Notes: generated from the sequence alone by a model not told the origin. A stretch of DNA of 64,000 nucleotides from Pseudoxanthomonas kalamensis DSM 18571 (GCF_010211745.1 NZ_PDWQ01000005.1:186001-250000), one strand, 5' to 3'. Numbered from the stretch's first letter, positions 53,034 to 63,022 are shown. A program made the numbers and translations.

Positions 53034-54266
53034 GTGAACGATCCCGACTTCATCCCCGCAGCCGAAGCCTGCGAAATCCTCGGCATCAGCGCCGCCACCC
53101 TGTACGCCTATGTCAGCCGCGGATTGCTGGAATCGCGCCCCGGCCGGGACCACCGCAGCCGCGCCTACCGGCGCCTGGACGTGGAACGGCTGGCGCAGCG
53201 CAAGCGGATCGGACGCGGCGCCGCGCGTGGTGCGGCGCAAAGCCTGGACCGCGGATTGCCGGTGCTGGAAACGCGGATTTCGCTGATCCAGCCGGACGGC
53301 CCCTACTACCGCGGCCGCGCCGCCGTGGCCCTGGTCCGCGAAGGTTCGTCGCTGGAGGACACCGCGCGCCTGCTGTGGGACTGCGGCGACAGCAACCCCT
53401 TCGCCGAACCGCTGCCGGCGCACTGGCCGCAACGGGTCGCCGCCATTGCCACCGATGCCGGCCTGCCGCCGCTGGAGCGCGCCATGTCGGCCATTCCGCT
53501 GCTGGGGCTGGAGGTGCGGCATTCGTTCACTTCCTCGCAACCGGTGCGCCAGCAGATCGCCGCCCGCCTGTTGCGCCACAACGCCGCCCTGCTGGTCGCC
53601 ACCCAGCCCTCGAAACAACCCGTGCACCGTTTGCTCGCCCGCCAGTGGCGCGAGGGCGATGCGCGCTTCGCCGAACTGGTCCGCGCCGCGCTGGTGCTGT
53701 GCGCCGACCATGAGCTGAACGTGTCGGCCTTCGCCGCGCGTGTGGTCGCCTCCACCGGCGCCCACCTGCATGCCACCGTCTGCAGCGGCCTGGCCGCGTT
53801 GTCCGGGCCGCGTCACGGCGCCACCACCGCGCGCGCCCATCACCTGATCCGGGCCGCGACCGAAAGCGGCGACCCGCACGACTACATTGCCCAGCGCTGG
53901 CGACACGGCGACGACCTGCCGGGTTTCCGTCACGCGCTGTATCCGGACGGCGACCCGCGTGCGGCCGAACTGCTTGCGATGCTGCGCGATGCCGGGCCGG
54001 ATGCGGCACGGCTGGCGGACGTCGAGGCGGTGGTCGCCAGCGCCGAGGACGCCAGCGGGCAGCGGCCGAACATCGACTTCATGCTGGCGGCGATCTGCCA
54101 TGCCTACGCCCTTCCGGCGCCGCCGGCGCTGGTGATGTTCGCTGCCGGCCGGCTGGCCGGCTGGCTGGCGCATGCGCTGGAACAGCAGGCGCTGGGACGG
54201 CTGATCCGCCCGCGCGCCAGCTATACCGGCGTGCGTCCGGGCGAAGCGGTGCCGGCGCCGGAATGA
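53034..54266 (+). CDS. HTH-methylcitrate/citrate synthase fusion protein
   Basis: Protein of 410 aa with a DNA-binding head and a citrate-synthase body. Residues 7-35 form a MerR/excisionase-like helix-turn-helix (IPAAEACEILGISAATLYAYVSRG). Residues about 75-400 are a citrate-synthase fold that keeps the active site: His226 (CADHELNVSAF), His261 (LSGPRHGATT), Asp348 (PNIDFMLA), His300 with DPR (FRHALYPDGDPRA) and RPRASYTG at 392-399. It is divergent from prpBC and convergent with prpE. A regulator sensing 2-methylcitrate or propionyl-CoA is the likeliest role (inference); catalysis is also possible. GTG at 53034 is preferred, though TTG 53001 and GTG 52908 are in frame. Confidence 0.85.
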   Translation: MNDPDFIPAAEACEILGISAATLYAYVSRGLLESRPGRDHRSRAYRRLDVERLAQRKRIGRGAARGAAQSLDRGLPVLETRISLIQPDGPYYRGRAAVALVREGSSLEDTARLLWDCGDSNPFAEPLPAHWPQRVAAIATDAGLPPLERAMSAIPLLGLEVRHSFTSSQPVRQQIAARLLRHNAALLVATQPSKQPVHRLLARQWREGDARFAELVRAALVLCADHELNVSAFAARVVASTGAHLHATVCSGLAALSGPRHGATTARAHHLIRAATESGDPHDYIAQRWRHGDDLPGFRHALYPDGDPRAAELLAMLRDAGPDAARLADVEAVVASAEDASGQRPNIDFMLAAICHAYALPAPPALVMFAAGRLAGWLAHALEQQALGRLIRPRASYTGVRPGEAVPAPE

Positions 54267-54282
54267 AGCGGAGCCGCGCGGC

Positions 54283-56181
54283 TCAGCCGCCAACGTCGGG
54301 GCCGCGCGCCAGCGCCTGCTTCACTTCCTCCAGCGCGCCCGGATCGTCCAGCGTCGACAGGTCACCAGGATCGGCACCCTGCGCCAGCGCCTGCAGCGAG
54401 CGTCGCAGCAGCTTGCCCGAGCGCGTCTTCGGCAATGCGTTGACGATGTAGACACGGGCCGGCCGCGCCACCGCGCCGAGATTGTGTTCGACTGTCTGGC
54501 GCATGCCCTTGGCCGCCTCGGCACGCGCGGCATCGTCACCGGTCTGGCGCAGGGTGGCGAATACCACCGGCACCTGCCCTTTCAGTTCGTCGCTGACGCC
54601 GATCACCGCTGCCTCGGCGACCGCGCCGTAGCTGGACACCGATTCCTCGATCTCGCGCGTGCCCAGGCGATGGCCAGCAACGTTGATGACATCGTCGGAA
54701 CGGCCGAGGATGAAGGTGTAGCCGTCCTCGTCGCGGATCGCCCAGTCCAGCGAACTGTACAGCGGCTGCTTGAAATGGCCGAAATAGCCGGCGAGGAAGC
54801 GTTCGTCGTTGCCCCAGATCGTGCTCAGGCAACCCGGCGGCAATGGTGGCTCGATCACCAGCACACCCTTCTCGTGGGCGGCCGCGTCCTCGCCGGTGGT
54901 TTCGTCGATCACCCGCAGGCGGTAGCCGGGCGTCGGCAGGCCGGGCGAGCCCAGCTTGGTCGGTTTCATCTCCACGCCCGGCATCAACGACAGCACCGGC
55001 CAGCCGGTTTCGGTCTGCCAGTAGTTGTCGATGACCGGCTTGCCCAGCGCGTCCTGGATCCATTGCGCAGTCGGCTCGTCCAGCGGCTCGCCGGCCAGGA
55101 ACAGGTATTGCAGCGCCGACAGGTCGTGGCGGCGGATGTAGTCGGCGTCGAACTTCTTCAGCGCCCGCACCGCGGTCGGCGAGGAGAACATCGTGCGTAC
55201 CCCGTAGCGCGCGCAGATGTCCCACCACACGCCCGGATCTGGCACGGTCGGCAGGCCTTCGTACAGGATCGTCGTCGCCCCGGCCAGCAGCGGCCCGTAG
55301 ACGTTGTAGGAATGCCCGACCACCCAGCCCACGTCCGAGGTGGAGAACATCACCTGCCCGGGGCCGACGTCGTAGATCATCTTCATCGACAGCATCAGCG
55401 CCACCGCATAGCCGCCAACGTCGCGCTGCACACCCTTCGGCTTGCCGGTGGTGCCCGAGGTGTACAGGATGTAGCCCGGCTCGTTGGATTCCAGCCACTG
55501 CACCGGCACGTCGGCGTTCGCGTGCGCCGTGCTGGCCGTGGCGTAATCGACATCGCGGCCCGGCGTCATCGGCGACTGCGGATCCAGCCCGCGATTGATG
55601 ACCAGCACGTGCGGCGGCGGCGCCGAGGACAGTTCCAGCGCCTCGTCGACCAGCGGCTTGTACGGGATGACCTTGCCACCACGGCTGCCGGCATCGGCGC
55701 AGATCAGCAGCTTCGGCTGCGCATCGTCGATCCGCAGTGCCAGGTTGTGCGAGGCGAAGCCGCCGAACACCACCGAGTGGATCGCGCCGATGCGCGCGCA
55801 GGCCAGCATCGCCACCGCCGCTTCCACCGTGTGCGGCAGGTAGATCACCACCCGGTCGCCCTTGCCCACGTCCAGCGACTGCAGCACCGCGGCGAAGGTG
55901 TTCACCTCGCGGTACAGGTCGCGATACGTCAGTTCGCGGGTCTGCCCGGTTTCGGTGGAGACGCCGATGATGGCCAGTTGGTCGCCGCGCGCGGCCAGGT
56001 GGCGGTCGACCGCGTTGTGGCACAGATTGGTCTCGCCACCGACGAACCAGCGCCGGAACGGCGGGCGCGAGTAGTCCAGGATCTGCTTCGGCGGCGTGCG
56101 CCAGTGGATCGCCCGCGCCTGCTCGGCCCAGAAGGCCTCCGGCTGCTCGATCGAATGGCGGTAGATCGCTTCGTAGCCCAT
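54283..56181 (-). CDS. prpE: propionate--CoA ligase
   Basis: AMP-forming acyl-CoA synthetase of 632 aa of the acetyl/propionyl-CoA synthetase group. The adenylate motif is ILYTSGTTGKPKGVQRD, and the C-terminal PKTRSGKLLRRSLQAL has the catalytic Lys. The assignment as PrpE rather than Acs rests on the N-terminus (EAFWAEQARAIHW) and the adjacent prpBC and regulator genes. It supplies propionyl-CoA for PrpC. Start at 56181; the longer frame extends into the intergenic region. Confidence 0.92.
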   Translation of the reverse strand: MGYEAIYRHSIEQPEAFWAEQARAIHWRTPPKQILDYSRPPFRRWFVGGETNLCHNAVDRHLAARGDQLAIIGVSTETGQTRELTYRDLYREVNTFAAVLQSLDVGKGDRVVIYLPHTVEAAVAMLACARIGAIHSVVFGGFASHNLALRIDDAQPKLLICADAGSRGGKVIPYKPLVDEALELSSAPPPHVLVINRGLDPQSPMTPGRDVDYATASTAHANADVPVQWLESNEPGYILYTSGTTGKPKGVQRDVGGYAVALMLSMKMIYDVGPGQVMFSTSDVGWVVGHSYNVYGPLLAGATTILYEGLPTVPDPGVWWDICARYGVRTMFSSPTAVRALKKFDADYIRRHDLSALQYLFLAGEPLDEPTAQWIQDALGKPVIDNYWQTETGWPVLSLMPGVEMKPTKLGSPGLPTPGYRLRVIDETTGEDAAAHEKGVLVIEPPLPPGCLSTIWGNDERFLAGYFGHFKQPLYSSLDWAIRDEDGYTFILGRSDDVINVAGHRLGTREIEESVSSYGAVAEAAVIGVSDELKGQVPVVFATLRQTGDDAARAEAAKGMRQTVEHNLGAVARPARVYIVNALPKTRSGKLLRRSLQALAQGADPGDLSTLDDPGALEEVKQALARGPDVGG

Positions 56182-56354
56182 GTGTCGCCCTCCGGCTTGC
56201 GTGGCCCGGCGAGCATAGCCGCTGGCGGCAAATACCACATTGATACCTTTGTCGTACGCTGTGCCGGCGACATGCTGTGCCCGCACACCGCTATCTCCTT
56301 CCGGCACACCGGACAGGCCCCGCCCGGGCAATCTGCTTATCTACTGCGCCCTGG

Positions 56355-57989
56355 TCAGCCGGGGCTCGCCGGCGTCTTGACCCGTTCCCGCAACTGGAAT
56401 TTCTGCACCTTGCCGGTGGTGGTACGCGGCAGCGCCCCGAACACGAAGCTCCCGGGCACCTTGAAATGAGCCATGTGCTCGCGGCAGTAGGCCTTCAGCG
56501 CATCGGCATCCAGCGAACTGCCCTCGCGCAATTCGATGAAGGCGCACGGCGTTTCGCCCCATTTCTCGTGTGGCTTGGCTACCACGGCCGCACTGAGGAT
56601 CGCCGGGTGCTTGCACAGGATGTCCTCGACCTCGATTGAGGAGATGTTTTCGCCACCGGAGATGATCACGTCCTTGGAACGGTCGCGGATCTTCACGTAA
56701 CCGTCCGGATACACCACCGCCAGATCACCGGTGTGGAACCAGCCACCACGAAAGGCTTCGGCCGTGGTGGAAGGATTCTTCAGATAGCCCTTCATGCTGA
56801 TATTGCCGCGGAACATGATCTCGCCGATGCTGGCGCCATCGGCACGCACCTCGCGCATCGTGGCCGGATCCAGCACGCGCATGTCTTCCTGCAGAAGGCA
56901 GGCCACGCCTTGGCGACTGTTGAGTTCGGCGCGCTCATCCACCGGCAGCGACTGCCACTCCTCGCGCTGCACGCACAGCGATGCCGGGCCATAGACCTCG
57001 GTCAAGCCGTAGACATGGGTGATCTCGAACCCCATGCGTTCCATGCCCTCGATCACCGCTGCCGGCGGTGCGGCGCCCGCAATCTGGCCCTTGATGCCGG
57101 TCAGGCCCTGCTTCCACTCCTGCGGAGCCGCGGCCAGCGTGCTGTGGATGATCGGCGCGCCGCAGAAATGGGTAACCCCGTGCCCGCGCATCAATTCGAA
57201 CACCTGCCGCGCATCGAACTTGCGCAGGCAGATATTGACGCCGGCCGCCGCCGCCAGCGTCCACGGAAAGCACCAGCCGTTGCAATGGAACATCGGCAGC
57301 GTCCACAGGTAGACCGGGTGTTGCGGCATCGACCAGTCGATCACGTTGGCAACCGCGTTGAGATAAGCGCCGCGATGGTGATAGACCACGCCCTTGGGGT
57401 CGCCGGTGGTGCCAGAGGTGTAGTTCAGCGTGATGGCATCCCACTCGTCGGGCGGCAGTTTCCATTCGAAGGCCGGCTCGCCGCCTTGCAGCAGTTGCTC
57501 GTATTCGATCTGGCCGATCAACTCCCCGCCTTCGGCCATCGGATCGTCTACATCCACCACCAGCAACGGACGCCTGACCCGCTTCAGGGCCTCGGCGACC
57601 ACCGCCGAATGCTCGCGATCGGTGAACAGGATTTTGGCCTCGCCGTGATCCAGCATGAAGGCCAGCGCCTCCGGATCCAGACGGGTGTTCAGCGTATTCA
57701 ACACCGCGCCCAGCATGGCCGGACCGAAATGCAGTTCGACCATGGCCGGCACGTTGGGCAGCATGGCAGCCACCGTGTCGCCGCGGCCGATGCCCCGCCG
57801 CTGCAATGCCGAAGCCAGTTGCCGGCATCGCGTGTAGACCTGCGACCAGGTCAGTCGGCGTTCGCCATGCACCACCGCCAGCCGCTGCGGGTGCACGGCC
57901 GCCGCCTTGCGCAGGAACGACAACGGCGACAGTGGGGTGTAATTGGCGGGGTTGCGGTCCAGGTCGGTGTCGTAGATCGACGCGGTCAT
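56355..57989 (-). CDS. medium/short-chain acyl-CoA synthetase (AMP-binding)
   Basis: ANL-superfamily ligase of 544 aa. The adenylation motif is LNYTSGTTGDPKGVVYHHRG and the hinge/C-terminal region includes VKIRDRSKDVIISGGENISSIEVED and a late GKVQKFQLRE with the catalytic Lys. The pattern resembles DmdB/methylmercaptopropionate-CoA ligase and other medium-chain acyl-CoA synthetases. It shares orientation with prpE, 173 bp upstream, but has its own gap; the substrate is not known. The start MTASIYDTDLDRNPANY at 57989 is typical for this group; an upstream ATG pair at 58004/58007 is possible. Confidence 0.88.
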   Translation of the reverse strand: MTASIYDTDLDRNPANYTPLSPLSFLRKAAAVHPQRLAVVHGERRLTWSQVYTRCRQLASALQRRGIGRGDTVAAMLPNVPAMVELHFGPAMLGAVLNTLNTRLDPEALAFMLDHGEAKILFTDREHSAVVAEALKRVRRPLLVVDVDDPMAEGGELIGQIEYEQLLQGGEPAFEWKLPPDEWDAITLNYTSGTTGDPKGVVYHHRGAYLNAVANVIDWSMPQHPVYLWTLPMFHCNGWCFPWTLAAAAGVNICLRKFDARQVFELMRGHGVTHFCGAPIIHSTLAAAPQEWKQGLTGIKGQIAGAAPPAAVIEGMERMGFEITHVYGLTEVYGPASLCVQREEWQSLPVDERAELNSRQGVACLLQEDMRVLDPATMREVRADGASIGEIMFRGNISMKGYLKNPSTTAEAFRGGWFHTGDLAVVYPDGYVKIRDRSKDVIISGGENISSIEVEDILCKHPAILSAAVVAKPHEKWGETPCAFIELREGSSLDADALKAYCREHMAHFKVPGSFVFGALPRTTTGKVQKFQLRERVKTPASPG

Positions 57990-58076
57990 TGCGGATTCCG
58001 GCATCATGCGAAAGTCGCAGGCGAGCGTACTACGCCCGCACTGCAACATGCCGCTGTACTTTCGTAGGATTGGCGC

Positions 58077-60581
58077 TCAGCGCGCGGCCGCCTTTCCATC
58101 GTCCGCAGCATCGCGCGCGGGCGCATTTTTCACGTAGCGATCGAACCACTCCAGCATCTCGGCGACGAAATGCTCGTTGGATTCGCGCGCCGTGTACCAG
58201 TGCGGCTCGAACGGCAGCATGACCAGCCGGGTGGTACCGCCGTTACCGCGGATCGCCTGGAACAACCTCGGCGACTGGGTCGGCTCGGTGCCCGGATTGG
58301 CGTCGTCGATGCCGTGCACCAGCAACAACGGCTCGTTGATGGTGTCGGCATGGAAAAAGGCCGATGCCGCATCGTATACCTCGGGCGCTGTCCAGAACGA
58401 ACGCCGCTCGTTCTGGAAACCAAATGGCGTCAGCGTCTTGTTGTAACCACCGCTGGAGGCCACGCCGGCGCGGAACAGATCGGTGTGCGCCAGCAGGTTG
58501 GCGGCCATCAGCGCCCCGTGGCTGTGGCCGGTGACACCGATCCGGTCCGGATCGACCACGCCCAGTTCTACCGCCTTGTCCACCGCAGCCTGCGCGTTTG
58601 CGACCAACTGCTCCAGATAGGTGTCGTAGGCGTTCTTCGGGTCGCCGACGATCGGGAACGCGGCATTGTCGATGATCGCGTATCCGGCCAGCAGCAGGGT
58701 GCGGTAATTGGTCAGCCGGGTGAAGGTCTGTTCCGAACCGCTGACCTGCCCGGCCTTGGACGGGTCGGCGTAATCCAGCGGGTAGGCGTACAGGATCGCC
58801 GGTACGCGCTGGCCCGGCACGTAGCCCGGCGGGGTGTACAGGGTGAACGACAGGTCCACGCCGTCGGCACGCTTGTAACTGACCAATTGCTTCTTGATCT
58901 GCCGCACCAGCGGCGTCGGGTCGGGGAAATCCGTGACTGGCGCGAGGGTGGAAGCGAAGACCGCCTCGCCATCGGCCGCGGCGTCGAGCGGCGCGTCCAG
59001 CGTGCGCAGGAACAGGTTGGGCGGATCGTCCGGCGACTGGTGCCAGGTCAGCAGCTTGCCGGTGTCTTCGCCGGCGAAACCGACGAAGACCTCGTAAGCC
59101 GCGGCATCGCTGCGGAACAGGCGCTCGGACTTGCCGGTGGCTAGGTCATAGCGGTCCAGAAACGGACGATCACCCTGCGGCGAAGCGCCGGAACCGCTGA
59201 GGAACAGCGCGCCGTTTTCCTCGTGCAATACCCATTCGCCGTTCGGCAGCACCTTGTACTCGGGGCTGCCGGGGTCGGCGTAGCGCTCGTCCATCGACAG
59301 GTCCCACAGCACGCGCCCGGCCTGCTTCGGTCGATCCGCGTCCAGCAAGGTCGTGGTCTGCCAGTTGCGGTTGGCGTCGTACTCGGTCGCCAGCACCCGC
59401 GACCCGCTCTCGAACCAGCCCAGCCCGCCATAGCGCTGCTTCAGACGGGCGAACTCCCTGGGTTTGCTGGTAAACGGCGCGGGCAACGTCATCAACTTGT
59501 CGCGCGCCGGTACTTCGCTTTTCCAGTCGCCTCCATCCAGCGCCTTGGCCCAGACCAGGGTCGCCGGCTGATTGGCGCGCCACGAAAAACTGCGCGGGCC
59601 GGTCGGCACGCCGCGCACCGGGACCCGATCGGCCACCGGCAGGCGGGCGATCGTCTGCACCTTGCCGCTGTCCAGATCCAGCACCGACACGTCCTGCGCG
59701 AACCGGCTCCAGGTGGTGACATAGGAATACGGGCGCTGCAGCGCATTGACGCGCACGTGGCGCGCATCCGGCGCGATGTCGAGGCCGGCCAGCACCGCCG
59801 GCGCGCCGATCTTCTTCACTGCCCCGCTTGCCGTATCGACCACAGCCAGTTGCGAGGTCGCGTAATACTCGAACAGCGTTTCGTCTTCCGGACTGGACAG
59901 GGTGTCGCGCGCTTCATAGGTGCTGCTCTCGCCGCCACCGGCCGTGGTCGCGTCCTTGGTTTCCGGCCCCGGCGGCACCGCGGCACGCTGCGGCGCGGCG
60001 CCCAATGCATCCGGAAGCAGTTTCACCAGCAATTCGTCGCGCCCACCGCGCCATTGCAGCTCGCCGCCCAGGATCGTGTTGAGCCGAACCCCGTCGATGC
60101 GTCGCACGCTGCCGTCGGCCACTTGCCCGACCCACAGCTCCACCGTGCTGTCGGTGGTGTTGGCGAAGGCGAACTGCTGTCCGTCGGGCGACCAGGCCGG
60201 CTGCGAAGGACAGGCGCCTTCGGGCAGCGTCACCGGCGTTTCCTTGCCGCTGGCCACGTCCAGCAGGCTGAACCCGTCAAGGCAGGTGCGAATGCCGTAG
60301 CCATTGGAGCGGTCGTGGCGGCTGTGGTTGCGCGGTTCCACACGCACCCCGGCCAGTTTGAGATAGGGCTCGGCCACGCGCTCGATCGGCGGGTACAGCG
60401 ATTGCCGGACCAGCAGCAGGGTGGTACCGGTGGGATCGATGCGCGGCGAAGGATTCAACGGTGCGCGCAACACGCCCAGCAAGGGCTCCGGCGGCTGTTT
60501 GTAACCGCCTTCGGTGGCGCCGGCGACAACGGCCGGCAGGCAGAGCAAGGCGAACGTCAAGACGAATCGGCGCGACTTCAT
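58077..60581 (-). CDS. S9 family prolyl-oligopeptidase-type peptidase
   Basis: Exported serine peptidase of 834 aa. Signal peptide about 1-22 (FVLTFALLCLPAVVAGATE). A long beta-propeller-like N-terminal domain (about 40-560) is followed by an alpha/beta hydrolase domain with the nucleophile GHSHGALMAA, acid in VHGIDDANPGTEP and catalytic His in LPFEPHWYTARE. The long PQS-type insert and the GTEPTQS acid loop resemble the S9D/glutamyl endopeptidase group; specificity is not certain. ATG at 60581 begins the signal peptide. Confidence 0.88.
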   Translation of the reverse strand: MKSRRFVLTFALLCLPAVVAGATEGGYKQPPEPLLGVLRAPLNPSPRIDPTGTTLLLVRQSLYPPIERVAEPYLKLAGVRVEPRNHSRHDRSNGYGIRTCLDGFSLLDVASGKETPVTLPEGACPSQPAWSPDGQQFAFANTTDSTVELWVGQVADGSVRRIDGVRLNTILGGELQWRGGRDELLVKLLPDALGAAPQRAAVPPGPETKDATTAGGGESSTYEARDTLSSPEDETLFEYYATSQLAVVDTASGAVKKIGAPAVLAGLDIAPDARHVRVNALQRPYSYVTTWSRFAQDVSVLDLDSGKVQTIARLPVADRVPVRGVPTGPRSFSWRANQPATLVWAKALDGGDWKSEVPARDKLMTLPAPFTSKPREFARLKQRYGGLGWFESGSRVLATEYDANRNWQTTTLLDADRPKQAGRVLWDLSMDERYADPGSPEYKVLPNGEWVLHEENGALFLSGSGASPQGDRPFLDRYDLATGKSERLFRSDAAAYEVFVGFAGEDTGKLLTWHQSPDDPPNLFLRTLDAPLDAAADGEAVFASTLAPVTDFPDPTPLVRQIKKQLVSYKRADGVDLSFTLYTPPGYVPGQRVPAILYAYPLDYADPSKAGQVSGSEQTFTRLTNYRTLLLAGYAIIDNAAFPIVGDPKNAYDTYLEQLVANAQAAVDKAVELGVVDPDRIGVTGHSHGALMAANLLAHTDLFRAGVASSGGYNKTLTPFGFQNERRSFWTAPEVYDAASAFFHADTINEPLLLVHGIDDANPGTEPTQSPRLFQAIRGNGGTTRLVMLPFEPHWYTARESNEHFVAEMLEWFDRYVKNAPARDAADDGKAAAR

Positions 60582-60628
60582 CGGCATTTCCATACGGAAC
60601 GGAAGGAAGCCGGAAGCTATCACAGCAC

Positions 60629-60659
60629 GAAAAAAACGGGGCGACCCGAAAGTCACCCC
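60629..60659 (-). terminator. intrinsic terminator of mdh
   Basis: On the minus strand GGGGTGAC-tttcgg-GTCGCCCC is followed by GTTTTTTT. It ends about 30 bp downstream of the mdh stop. Confidence 0.88.
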
Positions 60660-60689
60660 GCCATGGGACTCGCCGGAATGACGGAACGA

Positions 60690-61676
60690 TCAGCCCAGCA
60701 GATGAGCCACGCCGCTGCGCTCTTCTTCCAGTTCGGCCAGGGTCTTGTCCATCGCGGCACGGCTGAAGTCGTCGACCGGCAGGCCTTCGATGCGGGTGTA
60801 CTCGCCGTTGGCGCAGGTCACCGGCACCCCGTAGATGATGCCTTCGGGGATGCCGTAGCTACCGTCGGACGGCACGCCCATCGTCACCCACTTGCCGTCG
60901 GTACCCAGCACCCAGTCGTGGACGTGGTCGATGGCGGCATTGGCGGCCGAGGCGGCCGAAGACAGGCCACGCGCTTCGATGATCGCCGCGCCGCGCTTGC
61001 CGACCTTGGGGATGAAGTCGTTGGCGTTCCAGTCGTCGTCGCCGATCTTGTCCTTCAGCGAGGCGCCATCGACGGTGGCGAAGCGGTAGTCGGGGTACAT
61101 GGTCGGGCTGTGGTTGCCCCACACCACCATCTTCTCGATGTCGCCCACCGCCACTCCAGCCTTGGCGGCCAGCTGCGACAGCGCGCGGTTGTGGTCCAGG
61201 CGCAGCATGGCGGTGAAGTTCTTCGCCGGCAGGTCCGGCGCCGACTTCATCGCGATGTAGGCGTTGGTGTTGGCCGGGTTGCCGACCACCAGCACCTTGA
61301 CGTCGCGGCTGGCGACCTTGTTCAGCGCCGCGCCCTGGGCGGTGAAGATCTTGGCGTTTTCCAGCAGCAGGTCCTTGCGCTCCATGCCGGGGCCGCGCGG
61401 ACGCGCACCGACCAGCAGGGCGACGTCGGCATCCTTGAACGCCACTTCCGGATCGTCGGTGCCGACCATGCCGGCCAGCAGCGGGAACGCGCAGTCTTCC
61501 AGCTCCATCATCACGCCCTTCAGCGCGGCCTGGGCCTTCTCCATCGGCAACTCCAGCAGCTGCAGGATGACCGGCTGGTCCTTGCCGAGCATTTCGCCGG
61601 AAGCGATGCGGAACAGCAGAGCATAGCCGATCTGGCCGGCGGCGCCGGTCACGGCAACACGAACGGGGGCTTTCAT
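60690..61676 (-). CDS. mdh: malate dehydrogenase
   Basis: TCA-cycle enzyme of 328 aa that interconverts malate and oxaloacetate with NAD+. The Rossmann loop is [13 protein letters not shown] (about 8-20), the substrate loop is [14 protein letters not shown] and the catalytic His is in [13 protein letters not shown]. The length and the R-P-R-x-P-G-M-x-R signature place it in the LDH-like/cytosolic MDH group, common in these bacteria. Terminated by a strong intrinsic terminator. Confidence 0.97.
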   Translation of the reverse strand: MKAPVRVAVTGAAGQIGYALLFRIASGEMLGKDQPVILQLLELPMEKAQAALKGVMMELEDCAFPLLAGMVGTDDPEVAFKDADVALLVGARPRGPGMERKDLLLENAKIFTAQGAALNKVASRDVKVLVVGNPANTNAYIAMKSAPDLPAKNFTAMLRLDHNRALSQLAAKAGVAVGDIEKMVVWGNHSPTMYPDYRFATVDGASLKDKIGDDDWNANDFIPKVGKRGAAIIEARGLSSAASAANAAIDHVHDWVLGTDGKWVTMGVPSDGSYGIPEGIIYGVPVTCANGEYTRIEGLPVDDFSRAAMDKTLAELEEERSGVAHLLG

Positions 61677-61797
61677 CTACGGGATCTCCTGAGGGGAACG
61701 GTGCGGACACGGCTCCGACGACGATCCGCGTCCGGGAAATGCGGTCTGCGATTTTATCACGCGCGCCGGTGCCGGCCGGTTACACCAAAGTCGATGA

Positions 61798-61818
61798 CGC
61801 CCGGCTCTCGGCCGGGCG
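61798..61818 (-). terminator. hairpin 3' of the cyclophilin gene
   Basis: CGCCCGGC-tctcg-GCCGGGCG, a perfect 8-bp stem 24 bp after the cyclophilin stop; weak T content downstream. Confidence 0.5.
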
Positions 61819-61841
61819 CCGGGGCGCGGAACGGCGGCGGT

Positions 61842-62336
61842 TCAGGCCGACAGGGCCCGGTTCCACTCGGCCACGCGGTCGGCCTTCGCAGCCAGCACGG
61901 CATCGGCATCGCCTTCGATCACCACCGACTCGATGGTGTCGCCCTGGGCCACGCTGTCGACCACGTCCAGGCCTTCGAGCACCTTGCCGAACACGGTGTG
62001 ACGACCGTCCAGCCACGGAGTGGCGACGTGGGTGATGAAGAACTGGCTGCCGTTGGTGTTGGGACCGGCGTTGGCCATCGACAGCACGCCGCGCTCGTGA
62101 GCCACACCGTTGCCGGTCTCGTCCTCGAAGCGATAGCCGGGACCGCCGGTGCCGGTGCCGTTGGGACAACCGCCCTGGATCATGAAGTCGGCGATCACGC
62201 GATGGAAGTTCAGGCCATTGTAGAAACCGCGCTTGGCCAGGTTGACGAAGTTGGCCACGGTCAGCGGCGCCTTGTCGGCCAGCAGTTCGATCTTGATCGG
62301 GCCGCGGGAGGTGTTGAAGGTGGCGGTCAGGGACAT
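61842..62336 (-). CDS. ppiB: cytoplasmic peptidyl-prolyl cis-trans isomerase (cyclophilin)
   Basis: Cyclophilin-type isomerase of 164 aa. Catalytic Arg46 is in [16 protein letters not shown], and the Gln54 and Phe51 positions follow as in PpiB. There is no signal peptide, so it is the cytoplasmic PpiB type. [18 protein letters not shown] is the family's usual beginning. Its stop is followed by a hairpin and a 165-bp gap before mdh. Confidence 0.93.
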   Translation of the reverse strand: MSLTATFNTSRGPIKIELLADKAPLTVANFVNLAKRGFYNGLNFHRVIADFMIQGGCPNGTGTGGPGYRFEDETGNGVAHERGVLSMANAGPNTNGSQFFITHVATPWLDGRHTVFGKVLEGLDVVDSVAQGDTIESVVIEGDADAVLAAKADRVAEWNRALSA

Positions 62337-62432
62337 GCGGACATCCGGGGAGTGGAAAACGGGCGCCACCCTACCACGAACCCGCGCCCTTCCCCGGCCT
62401 GCGGGAAAGGGGCGGAACCACGGTCGGGCCGT

Positions 62433-62924
62433 TCAGACCGGCTCGTCGGCCTTCATGCCCTGATGATAGGTGGTGTAGACGATCACCGGAATCTGCAGGT
62501 CGCCCAGGGCCTCTTCCAGTAGCGGCCGCACCTGTTCCCACTCCAGGCCGCCGACCCCGGTCGCCAGCCGCGGCAGGGCCAGGCTGCGGAAGCCTTCCGA
62601 TTCGACCTCGGCGCGCAGCGCCTTCAAGGCGTGGCGGACGTTCTGCAGGCTGGCCCGGCCGGGCGTTCCGCCGTGGCGGGATTCGCCCTCGTCCTGGGTG
62701 AACAGGCTGACCACGTAGCGGCCGTCGGCCCCGGCCCAGGTCCACAGGCCGCCCGCCGAGGGGTGGGTCTGCTGGCAGTAGTGGCGGAAATCCTTGTACA
62801 GCGCCGGCGAATGCTCGCGCAGGGCCAGTGCCAGACCGGAATGGAAGTTGTCGTTGGGGGCCACGCCATGGGCGATGGCGTGGGCCTGGCTCAGCAGGAT
62901 GTCGCCGCTGACTTCATGGATCAT
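62433..62924 (-). CDS. macro domain protein
   Basis: Single macro domain of 163 aa, a fold that binds or hydrolyses ADP-ribose and its derivatives. MIHEVSGDILLSQAHAIAHGV is the typical opening and SLALPRLATGVGGLEWEQVRPLL the ligand loop (G-V-G-G-L). It resembles stand-alone bacterial macro proteins related to the antitoxin macro domain of DarG and to TARG1, but no DarT-like toxin gene is adjacent. A housekeeping role in clearing ADP-ribose adducts is possible. Confidence 0.82.
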   Translation of the reverse strand: MIHEVSGDILLSQAHAIAHGVAPNDNFHSGLALALREHSPALYKDFRHYCQQTHPSAGGLWTWAGADGRYVVSLFTQDEGESRHGGTPGRASLQNVRHALKALRAEVESEGFRSLALPRLATGVGGLEWEQVRPLLEEALGDLQIPVIVYTTYHQGMKADEPV

Positions 62925-63022
62925 GGGAGCTTGCCTCGTTGCGTTCAGGATGCGGGTATTCTGCCCGCCGGTCGGCCCGTTCGTCCTTGTCCCCAGTCAT
63001 CGCCCGGACGGCGGTCGCGGCG

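Noticed and set aside
59223-62522. A 1099-codon open frame on the plus strand
   Set aside because: It is antisense to three real genes (S9 peptidase, mdh, cyclophilin) plus their gaps. High-GC sequence produces such long antisense frames; composition and motifs are not protein-like.
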